64,000 nucleotides of DNA, from positions 434,001 through 498,000 of the forward strand of contig NZ_CANMRL010000002.1 in the NCBI RefSeq assembly GCF_947500255.1, written 5' to 3'. How positions within the stretch are numbered: position 1 is the first letter of the stretch; every line of letters begins with the position of its first letter. Below, one piece after another: positions 35,872 through 44,354 of this stretch. Made by a program: the position numbers and the translations under genes. This DNA is from an uncultured Psychroserpens sp. (GTDB taxonomy: Bacteria > Bacteroidota > Bacteroidia > Flavobacteriales > Flavobacteriaceae). The notes below the pieces were generated by a model. The model saw only the letters and a list, made by a program, of their open reading frames with translations. It searched no databases and was not told the DNA's origin.

Positions 35872-36705
35872 TTAAAATTTAAAAAAGCGCGTAACTGGTT
35901 TCAGTAAAACGCGTAATGCATTTTTTTTACTATTTACAAGTACTTTAAGTTCATCATTTTCTTTCAAACCTTGAGACATAAATTCTTTAAATGATCCAAG
36001 CTGGTTCACGAAAAAATCGGCATGTTTAACACTCACATATCTATAGAGTTCCATTTTATCATCGACAGCAATATCTTTGATCATTGAGTTTTCTTTAATT
36101 CTATAGAAAAAACATACCTTATCGATCTTAAAGACTTCGCCTCCAAACTTTAAAATATGTATCCAAAACTCCCAGTCTTCCAGACCTCCTCTCATATGTT
36201 CGTCATAACCACCTACACGTTCCCAATCCTCCTTTTTAAACACTGCAGAACAAAATATCACATTGCTTTTTGCTAAATTAAAAAGAGAAAAAGGTCTTAA
36301 ATTCCATGTTTTATTTTCTAGGCCAAACTTCTCTGCATTACTGTAAACAACCTTTAATGCTGCATCTTCTTTAAAGGCCTTAATCGCCAAATCTATGTAG
36401 TCAACACCAATTCTATCATCAGCATCCAGAGGCAGAATATATTCACCTTTCGCGTAACTTATTCCAAAATTTCTAGCGCCTGAAAGTCCTTTATTATCTT
36501 GTTTTAAATATGAAAATCGTTGATCTTTTTCAACCCAAGCCTTAGCGATAGCTTCGGTATGATCTGGAGAGTCATCATTAACAATAATACATTCCCAATT
36601 CGTATAGATTTGATCTAAAACAGACTGCAAGGCTTCATCTAAATATTGTGCCTGATTATAACATGGCACAACTACAGAAACTAATATGTTTTGATTACTA
36701 CTCAT
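35872..36705 (-). CDS. Glycosyltransferase family 2
   Basis: A 277-residue GT-A enzyme with VSVVVPCYNQAQYLDEALQS, WECIIVNDDSPDHT, LPLDADDRIGVDYIDLA and GGLEDWEFWIHIL (E-D acceptor base motif). The WECI-VNDDS context is shared with the GT2 protein at 37867-38826, which suggests a common origin of the two genes. It overlaps the following GT4 gene by 8 bases. Confidence 0.92.
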   Translation of the reverse strand: MSSNQNILVSVVVPCYNQAQYLDEALQSVLDQIYTNWECIIVNDDSPDHTEAIAKAWVEKDQRFSYLKQDNKGLSGARNFGISYAKGEYILPLDADDRIGVDYIDLAIKAFKEDAALKVVYSNAEKFGLENKTWNLRPFSLFNLAKSNVIFCSAVFKKEDWERVGGYDEHMRGGLEDWEFWIHILKFGGEVFKIDKVCFFYRIKENSMIKDIAVDDKMELYRYVSVKHADFFVNQLGSFKEFMSQGLKENDELKVLVNSKKNALRVLLKPVTRFFKF

Positions 36706-37861
36706 TGGTTAACAACGTTCTGTAAACTTTATTAAATTGCCGAATTCCAAAGTTTGATTTTGCATAATCTAAGGCATTAGAATGTAATTCTTTTTTAAGT
36801 TCAGAATCGTTTGATAAAACTACTATTTTTTCTGCTATTGTCCTTACTATTTGGTCTGGATCTGTTTCAGTTATTAACATCCCATTCTCATTGGTTTTTA
36901 TATGTTCGCTAATACTTCCAACATTGGTTGCCATAACAATAACACCATAACTCATAGCTTCCATAATTACCAATGGAAAACCTTCTCTATAAGACGTAAT
37001 TACTAAAATGTCAATACTTTTATAAAAATCTGAAATCGCGCTTTTTTCAGAAAGTTCTCCCAAATACTCCACATTAGAATTTTCTATATGAGCTTTATGA
37101 GGTTCGAGAGCCGTTCCTGCCATTTTAAAATTAACAGTTCTATTTTGGTCACCAAGGTGCTTGGCAACTTCTAAAAATAATTGTGGTCTTTTTTCTTTTG
37201 ACCACCTTCCAAAGAAACCAACAGTTAAGTCTGAAGTCTCATTCCTATGTATACTATTGGTTTCAATGTCAATTCCATTAGGAATACATATGATATGATC
37301 TAATCGCTCTTTAGAAATAGTATGCTCTAAATATTGCTGTTCAAAATCCTTCTTTGTTTTAGTATTAATAACGACTCTGTAATCTAAGTGACCAACAAAA
37401 GGTATACTGAATTGCTCTAGCCCGTAATCTGGTGCCGAAAACGCATGCGTAAGATCTATTCTTTTTATGTTTGTATTTACATGAGGTAAGAATTGATAAT
37501 AAAACTCCGTATTACAACCAAAAACCGATATTAATTGCGAACTCTCATTAAGCAATCTTTTTAGTTTTTTAATAAATAAAGTCTTGATATATCCATCATG
37601 GCGAACAAATTGAAAAACATCTGAACAACGAGATACTTGATTAAATTTATTTAAGAGCGTGGACCTTTTTGATTGCTTTGTAAATAGCGTGTAGCTTTTA
37701 GTCTCTCTTATGGACTTAACAATTTGTAAGTGTACATTTTCGGCACCTCCAATATGATAATACGGAAAAAAGAATACGACTTTAGCCTGTTTTATCTTTT
37801 TGGATTCAAACAGAAAAAAGTTTAATAATCGTATGAGTAGTATAACTTTTTTGATTGGTAT
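36698..37861 (-). CDS. Glycosyltransferase family 4 lacking a canonical start codon
   Basis: The frame from the first TTG (37555) gives only 285 residues and lacks the GT4 acceptor domain. The same frame is open upstream to a stop at 37871-37873. It encodes a normal GT4 N-terminus there (KVVFFFPYYHIGGAENVHLQ, around 37680-37770), with no ATG, GTG or TTG in it. I extend the gene to the ATA at 37861 (about 387 residues); ATC at 37855 or the CTG at 37804 are alternatives. The C-terminal half is intact: LTVGFFGRWSKEKRPQLFLE, and donor motif TSYREGFPLVIMEAMSYG. Either a rare start codon is used, the start was mutated, or a truncated protein is made. Confidence 0.75.
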   Translation of the reverse strand: MPIKKVILLIRLLNFFLFESKKIKQAKVVFFFPYYHIGGAENVHLQIVKSIRETKSYTLFTKQSKRSTLLNKFNQVSRCSDVFQFVRHDGYIKTLFIKKLKRLLNESSQLISVFGCNTEFYYQFLPHVNTNIKRIDLTHAFSAPDYGLEQFSIPFVGHLDYRVVINTKTKKDFEQQYLEHTISKERLDHIICIPNGIDIETNSIHRNETSDLTVGFFGRWSKEKRPQLFLEVAKHLGDQNRTVNFKMAGTALEPHKAHIENSNVEYLGELSEKSAISDFYKSIDILVITSYREGFPLVIMEAMSYGVIVMATNVGSISEHIKTNENGMLITETDPDQIVRTIAEKIVVLSNDSELKKELHSNALDYAKSNFGIRQFNKVYRTLLTNE

Positions 37862-37866
37862 AAAAT

Positions 37867-38826
37867 TTAGTTATAAAACGTTTTTCGCCTTAACCTATTC
37901 CTAAATCGTTGAAAAAAATAATTATAAAATGAATAACCGAGTAAATTATATTTGAGTTTCAAAGACTTTGAAAACGATAAAACTCCTTGCTTTCTAAACA
38001 ATTTTATAAGATCCAAAGATTCTTTTAACCGACTCGTTTTTAACGGCAAATAAAAACTTTTAAACCAAAGCAAAAGGTAATTTAACAAGTGTTTTTTATG
38101 GTCAGATTTTTTGTGATCATCCAGAGTTTTACAAATATCTGGAATAAATAACTTTAAGCTTTTATAGACTTTGTCCTTGTATATCTTCTTATCCATTTCT
38201 GCAGGCACATAAACCGTATCATAATCTAGGTCATGACACACTTTAAATTTAACCTCATCTTGTATTAGAGCTCTAATCATTAACTCTGGATCGTTAAATC
38301 TTGGGTAACCTTCGGTATAACCATTAAGCATTTTAAGAAATGATCGTTTCCAAATAGGACACATAATTGACCACGCCAATTTAAAGGATAAAAAATCGAT
38401 TAGATATGAGTCGCTAGGTTCTATACCTTTTTTGGTCACTTTACCATAACCTTTCATACCCATAGGGAAGACTAAAAAATCGTGATCTTGATGATTTTGT
38501 ATTTGATCTACACGCTGTTGTAAACAAAACGGCATTAAATAATCATCAGAATCTAAAAAGATCACATAATCACCATGTGCATGTTCAAGACCAATATTTC
38601 GGCACGTGGGAGCACCCTTTGGTGCTCTTTCTCTTTTGTAATAACTAATACGTTGATCTTTTTTGTGAAATTGCTCTAACAAGTTTAGAGAGTCATCTGT
38701 AGAACCATCATCTACCACTATACATTCCCAATTGCTATACGTTTGATCTATAATAGAATTCAAAGCCTTATCAATAATATGAACTCTGTTATATGTGGGA
38801 ATTATAATGGAGACGGTTGGCGTCAT
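37867..38826 (-). CDS. Glycosyltransferase family 2
   Basis: A 319-residue GT-A enzyme: VSIIIPTYNRVHIIDKALNS, WECIVVDDGSTDDS, GDYVIFLDSDDYLMPF (D-S-D metal site) and a basic C-terminus (FFQRFRNRLRRKTFYN) likely to touch the membrane. Its stop lies 5 bases upstream of the ATA where the next glycosyltransferase frame appears to begin, so re-initiation or coupling by the terminating ribosome is conceivable. Confidence 0.92.
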   Translation of the reverse strand: MTPTVSIIIPTYNRVHIIDKALNSIIDQTYSNWECIVVDDGSTDDSLNLLEQFHKKDQRISYYKRERAPKGAPTCRNIGLEHAHGDYVIFLDSDDYLMPFCLQQRVDQIQNHQDHDFLVFPMGMKGYGKVTKKGIEPSDSYLIDFLSFKLAWSIMCPIWKRSFLKMLNGYTEGYPRFNDPELMIRALIQDEVKFKVCHDLDYDTVYVPAEMDKKIYKDKVYKSLKLFIPDICKTLDDHKKSDHKKHLLNYLLLWFKSFYLPLKTSRLKESLDLIKLFRKQGVLSFSKSLKLKYNLLGYSFYNYFFQRFRNRLRRKTFYN

Positions 38827-38859
38827 ATACTAATGTATTAAATATGTATGCAATATAAT

Positions 38860-38894
38860 AAATTGAGACAGGTTTAAACCGCATTCCTCAATTT
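38860..38894 (-). terminator. Intergenic hairpin, possible attenuator
   Basis: Arms AAATTGAG (38860-38867) and CTCAATTT (38887-38894) pair perfectly over 8 bp. The loop contains the 10-base palindrome GGTTTAAACC (38871-38880). It lies between the stop of the sulfotransferase gene and the next GT2 gene. On the minus strand it is followed by ATTATATT rather than a clean T tract, so it is at best a weak terminator or an mRNA-processing structure. Confidence 0.35.
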
Positions 38895-38910
38895 CAAATT
38901 ACAGCTTATA

Positions 38911-39858
38911 TCAACATTTAGGATAAGCATCAAAAGCTGTATAATTTTTAACACCAAAATGGTCCAAAATATCTTGAATCCGTTGTAACTCATCTTGATC
39001 GAATTTTTCTAAAAATGATTCAATATGCAAATTGGCATCAGATTTTAAATCATTTTTATCATACACCGTTCGGCTAGGTTTTTTAAAATCTATGTTTTCT
39101 AATTTGGTAGTATCATAATTCAAATTCCAAGTTTCAAAAATATGGCTTAGAGATGTTTTAGGATCTAAAATGAAGTTCTCATAATAAACAGAAAGCCATT
39201 GGTTATTATCATTGTGATTAATAATTTCAATGTTATCAATACACCAAATGGCGACGTGTTGTTCTAAACGTGTCTGTAAACCGTTTATATAATCTACATG
39301 TAGATCATACCTGTCGTTATTGAGTGTTTTCGGCATTGTGAAATTCATTAATTCCGAAGCATTATTAGAAAAAGATTTAATAACAGACAAAGCCGTTGGT
39401 ATTGGATGTCGTAACAAGTAAATAGGCTTATATTCAAAATCGAACGTATTAACAAACCAAGGCAATAGATTATTAGCTCTTACAAATTTCGTGATGACAT
39501 ATTTTGCTGTAATAGCTTGTTTGAAGCCACAGTACCAAGTAGTCCATTGGTTAATAGTTTTAAATCGAAAAACACGATCAAAAAATCTTTTGTAAGAAAA
39601 ACTTTTAGAGTTTACAGGTATTAAAGGTTTTTCACCCAAAAAAAATGACACTGGCACAACGCCTTTTTTAACATGGAGCGGTTCCCAATTTACAATGGTA
39701 TTAGGATAGGTATTTATTTGTTCCATGATCCAAGTACTTCCACTCCTAGGATAACTACATATGAACATTGCCTTTTTAGTTCGGAAAGATTTCAACTTTA
39801 AAATAGTAGAAATCATTACAAAACGAAACGATTTAAACAACCTGTTTTTCTTAATCAT
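38911..39858 (-). CDS. Sulfotransferase-family protein (3 of 3)
   Basis: A 315-residue protein of the classical sulfotransferase domain type. It has the 5'-phosphosulfate loop FICSYPRSGSTWIMEQI (around residues 32-48) and the 3'-phosphate segment KPIYLLRHPIPTALSVIKSF. It requires PAPS. It overlaps the upstream GT4 gene by one base. The three sulfotransferases of this locus are not close copies, so a polymer sulfated at more than one position is a reasonable inference. Confidence 0.9.
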   Translation of the reverse strand: MIKKNRLFKSFRFVMISTILKLKSFRTKKAMFICSYPRSGSTWIMEQINTYPNTIVNWEPLHVKKGVVPVSFFLGEKPLIPVNSKSFSYKRFFDRVFRFKTINQWTTWYCGFKQAITAKYVITKFVRANNLLPWFVNTFDFEYKPIYLLRHPIPTALSVIKSFSNNASELMNFTMPKTLNNDRYDLHVDYINGLQTRLEQHVAIWCIDNIEIINHNDNNQWLSVYYENFILDPKTSLSHIFETWNLNYDTTKLENIDFKKPSRTVYDKNDLKSDANLHIESFLEKFDQDELQRIQDILDHFGVKNYTAFDAYPKC

Positions 39859-40961
39859 TAGGATCTAATGGCTTTATCAATGCTGTTATTTAACACTGAA
39901 ATATGTTTTTCCATACTAAAATTTTGATGGATTCTTTGCTTTCCTGAACGCCCAAGTTCTCTAGCAAAAGACTTATTTACAATCAATTCTATCATATGAG
40001 TAGTCATAGTTTGAATATCGTGTTCTTCACATAACAAACCTGTTTCATTGTGGATAATAACATCTTTTATACCAGCATGTCTTGTAGACACTACAGGTAA
40101 GCCTGCAATACTTGCCTCTAACACTGATACTGGAGTTCCTTCTTGATCTCCATTTTCAGCTGTTATAGAATGCTGGACAAAAGCTAATGACTCTGCTAGT
40201 AAAGTCTTAAATTCTTCTGGTGAAATCACACCTAAAAACCTAACATTATTTTCTAAGCTAAAAGCTTTTACCAAATTTTTACAAGTTTCTAATAATGGTC
40301 CGCTACCTGCTAAAAGCAAGGTCGCTTTTGGATATTGAGTTACAACCGATTTAAATGCCAAAATAGAATAATAAGGCGCTTTTTTATCTGTAAATCGTCC
40401 AACTGCTAAAAACTGTTGTTTGGTAAACAATGGATCTATATTGTAAAAACTCTTATCTGGAGCACAAGGGTTATAAATAACTTTGTGTTCTGGGCATCCC
40501 ATTTCAATGAGGTTTTGCTTCATATCATTTGACACAGCAATAACATAATGCGATACTTGAAAAACGGTCTTATAAAAATCATTTGAGGCAATAACGCTTT
40601 TCATACTAGCATCATAACCGTGAAAATGTGTAATCAAAGGAATTTTCAAATACTCACATAACCTAGCAACTTTAGTTGCCGTAGGCCCATACTGTGCGAG
40701 TACTAGTTCCACTTGATTTTGTTTTAGTGAACTTATAATCTTTTTTTCTTGTAAACTGAAATTGGAAGCACTTATTTTATTAGAAATACGGTCAAAAACG
40801 GTAGAATTAATAGAAGTAACTTCTCCTTTATATTCAAAGTGTTTTGGTAATTTACCTCCAAAATAAAAAAATACATCGCCATCCAATTTATCTTTTTGAG
40901 CTTTAATAAATGTCTCCGAATATAAATCCTTGGCTGGCGCAATGATGGCTATTTTACTCAT
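39858..40961 (-). CDS. Glycosyltransferase family 4
   Basis: A 367-residue GT-B transferase: N-terminal AIIAPAKDLYSETFIKAQKD, ITHFHGYDASMKSVI, then FLAVGRFTDKKAPYYSILAF, ATLLLAGSGPLLETCKNLV, VRFLGVISPEEFKTLLAESL and the donor motif AENGDQEGTPVSVLEASIAG. The N-terminal SETFI-HFHG-D combination is typical of WcaL/AmsK-like enzymes. There is no membrane segment. Confidence 0.93.
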   Translation of the reverse strand: MSKIAIIAPAKDLYSETFIKAQKDKLDGDVFFYFGGKLPKHFEYKGEVTSINSTVFDRISNKISASNFSLQEKKIISSLKQNQVELVLAQYGPTATKVARLCEYLKIPLITHFHGYDASMKSVIASNDFYKTVFQVSHYVIAVSNDMKQNLIEMGCPEHKVIYNPCAPDKSFYNIDPLFTKQQFLAVGRFTDKKAPYYSILAFKSVVTQYPKATLLLAGSGPLLETCKNLVKAFSLENNVRFLGVISPEEFKTLLAESLAFVQHSITAENGDQEGTPVSVLEASIAGLPVVSTRHAGIKDVIIHNETGLLCEEHDIQTMTTHMIELIVNKSFARELGRSGKQRIHQNFSMEKHISVLNNSIDKAIRS

Positions 40962-40982
40962 TTTTTGAATTCGTTACTCAAA

Positions 40983-42215
40983 TTAAACTATAGTTTTTAA
41001 CTCAAGAAGGTGCTGTTTAACAATCTTTTCCTGAGCCTTCTTAATGTCTGAAATATTATTCAAATACGATGCATGATTCAAAAAAAAGTTGTCAACTTTT
41101 TCCGTCCAAACCGGAAATTCTTCTTTAAAAGAAAAGCAAAAATCAGCAAGATTCATCGTATCGTAAATGCCTAAAGTTTTATCTTCATATGCTATATTTA
41201 AAGCTGGAGTATTTGACAAAAGAGAAAGAATAGCACCATGTAATCGCATACCAATATATGCATCATAAGAACTAAATTGGTGCACAAGCTCATTTAACTC
41301 GAATTTCTGATCATTTAAAACACATTTCTTTTGTTCTTCAGTATCTAATAAAGCGATAATCTGTTTTGCAAAAATAGAATCGTCTTTATAATCTTTAACC
41401 CCTTGACAGGTGGATATGAAATGTAAATCATAGCCCTCTTTAATAAGATATTTACATAATAATAGAGCTTTGTCTTTAATGTGTTCACCTTCTTCTTCAT
41501 AGGGCCACTCCCTAAAATTCAAAGCAATTTTATGTATTCCAGAACCTACTTTCATTGTCTCAGAAAACTCAGAATTTAAATAGAACGCTAGATCTGTACT
41601 CACAACAACATTGTCACCATCATAACCGATAGATTTTAAGTGAGACAATGAATATTGTTCTCTTAGAATCACTTTGTGGGCATTCTTAAAGAAATGTATC
41701 AGTTTAGGATAATTTTGGGTATTCCAGAATGGTCCAACAGATTGAAAAAAAACGGCATAGGGTTTATTTAATTTTTCATTAATAAGCCTTACAGTTTCTA
41801 ATCGCTTATCAAAACCATAATGATCGTGAATATAACCTCCTGCGCTTAAAATTACAGCGTCAGATTCTTTTAAAATAGCATACACTCTTTTTTCTCGCTT
41901 TGATGCCAACAATCTAGACCAAAAGCTAGTGTAAGGCACAGCGAAAGTAGTATTAAAAAATTGTCTTACTTTCTTTTTAACTTTATGAAAGAATTGGTTT
42001 TCATCGGCATCTGCTTTAAGTAATGCATACTCCCAATCATAATCAAATTTAGTATAACCTATATAGTGTCTAGCTAACTCTGGATTATCACTTAAGACTT
42101 TTACTTGTGGAGTATCGAAAACAGCATTTAATCCTTGTAATGTTGCATATAATAAAGCTTCATCACCTCCATTAACAGGAACAGAATTTATAACGACTAT
42201 TTTCTTTTTTTGCAT
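40983..42215 (-). CDS. Polysaccharide pyruvyl transferase family protein
   Basis: A 410-residue protein with the GT-B-like fold of the CsaB/WcaK family. Visible segments are VINSVPVNGGDEALLYATLQ, ILSAGGYIHDHYGFDKRLE, AVFFQSVGPFWNTQNY and the conserved C-terminal YDAYIGMRLHGAILSLLSNT. The family transfers pyruvate from phosphoenolpyruvate to form ketals on surface sugars, adding negative charge. Some members have other roles, so the activity is probable, not proven. It lies between the Wzt gene and a GT4 gene. Confidence 0.88.
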   Translation of the reverse strand: MQKKKIVVINSVPVNGGDEALLYATLQGLNAVFDTPQVKVLSDNPELARHYIGYTKFDYDWEYALLKADADENQFFHKVKKKVRQFFNTTFAVPYTSFWSRLLASKREKRVYAILKESDAVILSAGGYIHDHYGFDKRLETVRLINEKLNKPYAVFFQSVGPFWNTQNYPKLIHFFKNAHKVILREQYSLSHLKSIGYDGDNVVVSTDLAFYLNSEFSETMKVGSGIHKIALNFREWPYEEEGEHIKDKALLLCKYLIKEGYDLHFISTCQGVKDYKDDSIFAKQIIALLDTEEQKKCVLNDQKFELNELVHQFSSYDAYIGMRLHGAILSLLSNTPALNIAYEDKTLGIYDTMNLADFCFSFKEEFPVWTEKVDNFFLNHASYLNNISDIKKAQEKIVKQHLLELKTIV

Positions 42216-42224
42216 TTTACACTA

Positions 42225-43466
42225 TTAGTTAGACGACCAAGAATGGTCCACAAATACATTTATCTTTTCTAGTCTAGGTAGCTTATTCGTATTGAAGAAA
42301 TCGCCATTAACCACTGAAAACCTCAAACATTCATTATGTTTTTCATGTTCATCTTTATTGTATTGTAATACTATGTTTGTGTAATAACTTCCTTGTATTA
42401 GTGGATTCTTATCCAAGTGGCAAACAATTTCACCTTTAGCATTCATTTCTAGGCTATTCATAAAGTCTTTACTCGATAAATGCATAACCTTTTCATCTTT
42501 TTTATTGTAAATCCCAATGAGTATATTAAAATCTCCTTTAGGTTTAGAGTTCATATTTATCTTGAAACTTAGTGTACTTCCAGTTAAAAAAGTTTTGTTC
42601 TCACTTAAAACTTCAATGTCTTTTACATGAGTATTTTCATCTTTGCTTACATAATGCATAACATCATGATCTTCTTCACCTATAGAAAGATATTTATTAA
42701 TAGCTTCATCTGTGTCACCATTATAAACAATTTCTCCATGTTCTAATACAATTGTTCGTGAGCATAGACGTTTTACTGCAGCCATATTGTGACTTACAAA
42801 AAGAACCGTTCGACCGTCTCCTTGAGAAATATCTTGCATCTTACCTACAGCCTTCTTTTGAAACTCAGCATCTCCAACCGCTAAAACCTCATCGATTACC
42901 AAAATATCTGGCTCTAAAAATGCAGCTACAGCAAAGGCTAGTCGCACTCTCATACCAGAACTATATCGTTTTACTGGTGTATCTACATAACGTTGGCATC
43001 CTGAAAATTCAACGATTTCATCTAATTTGTTAGAAATTTCAGATTTATTCATTCCTAGAATAGCGCCATTTAAAAAGATGTTTTCTCTTCCTGTTAATTC
43101 GGGATGAAAACCCGTTCCTACCTCAAGCAATGAAGCAATTCGGCCTCTAGTTTTGATCTCACCAATAGTTGGTGTTGTTACTCGAGATAATATTTTTAAC
43201 AGTGTTGATTTACCAGCTCCATTTTTTCCGATAATTCCAAGTACTTCTCCTTTCTCCACTTCAAAATCAACATCGCGTAAGGCCCAAACATAATCACTTT
43301 CGGCTTTTGTACTTCTATCGTTACTATCACCTACTCTTAGGTATGGATCTTCTTTGCCTCTTAGTTTATGCCACCAACGATTAAGATCATGGCTCAAAGT
43401 CCCAGTACCTATAAGACCAAGTCGGTATTGTTTTGAAATATTTGATGCCTTTAAAATAACACTCAT
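42225..43466 (-). CDS. wzt: Polysaccharide ABC exporter ATPase, Wzt type with glycan-recognition domain
   Basis: A 413-residue ATPase of an O-antigen/teichoic-type exporter. The nucleotide-binding domain has Walker A GKNGAGKST (80-88), signature YSSGMRVRL (168-176) and Walker B ILVIDEVLAVGD (188-199). A beta-rich C-terminal domain (about residues 275-405, including LTGSTLSFKINM and PLIQGSYYTNIVLQY) corresponds to the Wzt carbohydrate-binding domain, which in studied systems reads a cap on the finished chain. The permease gene follows upstream in the transcript with a 33-base gap. Confidence 0.93.
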   Translation of the reverse strand: MSVILKASNISKQYRLGLIGTGTLSHDLNRWWHKLRGKEDPYLRVGDSNDRSTKAESDYVWALRDVDFEVEKGEVLGIIGKNGAGKSTLLKILSRVTTPTIGEIKTRGRIASLLEVGTGFHPELTGRENIFLNGAILGMNKSEISNKLDEIVEFSGCQRYVDTPVKRYSSGMRVRLAFAVAAFLEPDILVIDEVLAVGDAEFQKKAVGKMQDISQGDGRTVLFVSHNMAAVKRLCSRTIVLEHGEIVYNGDTDEAINKYLSIGEEDHDVMHYVSKDENTHVKDIEVLSENKTFLTGSTLSFKINMNSKPKGDFNILIGIYNKKDEKVMHLSSKDFMNSLEMNAKGEIVCHLDKNPLIQGSYYTNIVLQYNKDEHEKHNECLRFSVVNGDFFNTNKLPRLEKINVFVDHSWSSN

Positions 43467-43499
43467 AGTTTAGCTTATTCTAAGATTTTTGAACACTTA

Positions 43500-44354
43500 T
43501 TATACTGTATCTACAAAAGTTCGCTCTGTTTTATTAAAAATAATGAGTCCGAAAAACAAAATCACTAATGTCACAACTAATGTATATATGAGTCCGTTAA
43601 TGGACAATGTACCATCTGAAAGCAACATATATCTAGCTGCTTCAATAACATAGGCCAACGGATTATATTCCACCAACCAAGCAAATCTAGGTAGCTTATC
43701 ACGCATTAAAGCCAATGGATACATAACAGCAGATACATACATCAATAATTGAACTCCAAACTGTACTAAGAATTTAAGATCTCGATATTTGGTAACTAAA
43801 GATGAAATGATCATTCCCATTCCTAATCCTAATAACCCCATAACCATAACTAGCACTGGAAATAAAATTAACCATCGGTTTATAGATATACTGGCTCCAG
43901 TCGTATAATAATAGACATAAAACCCAAAAAAGATAAGAAGAGAAATGCCAAACTTTACCAAATTAGATATCACAATAGACATTGGCAATATGACTCTGGG
44001 GAAATAGACTTTGCTAAAAATATTGGCGTTAACCTTAAATGTATCTGAGGTAGCCGTAAGACAGTTCTTGAAATAATTCCAAATAGAAATACCAGCAAGA
44101 TTAAATAAAAACGGAGGAACACTTCCTGTTTCAATATTTGCAACCTTGTTAAAAATTAATGTAAATGTAAGTGCCGTAAATAAGGGTTGGATCAAATACC
44201 ATAAGGGTCCTAAAATAGTTTGTTTATATACTGTAACTACATCTCTTTTAACAAATAAAACTAATAAATCTCTGTACTGCCAAATCTCTTTTAAATTGAG
44301 ATGTAGCAATTTTTGTTTAGAAGAAATAGTATATAACCACGGATTTTCTTTCAT
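43500..44354 (-). CDS. wzm: Polysaccharide ABC exporter permease, Wzm type
   Basis: A 284-residue inner-membrane protein with about six membrane segments and the ABC-2 permease arrangement. It has an amphipathic N-terminal interface (LNLKEIWQYRDLLVLFVKRD), KQTILGPLWYLIQPLF, SKVYFPRVILPMS and LPRFAWLVEYNPLAYVIEAA. It pairs with the ATPase at 42225-43466 to move an undecaprenyl-linked glycan to the periplasm. It abuts the upstream membrane-protein gene. Confidence 0.94.
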   Translation of the reverse strand: MKENPWLYTISSKQKLLHLNLKEIWQYRDLLVLFVKRDVVTVYKQTILGPLWYLIQPLFTALTFTLIFNKVANIETGSVPPFLFNLAGISIWNYFKNCLTATSDTFKVNANIFSKVYFPRVILPMSIVISNLVKFGISLLIFFGFYVYYYTTGASISINRWLILFPVLVMVMGLLGLGMGMIISSLVTKYRDLKFLVQFGVQLLMYVSAVMYPLALMRDKLPRFAWLVEYNPLAYVIEAARYMLLSDGTLSINGLIYTLVVTLVILFFGLIIFNKTERTFVDTV

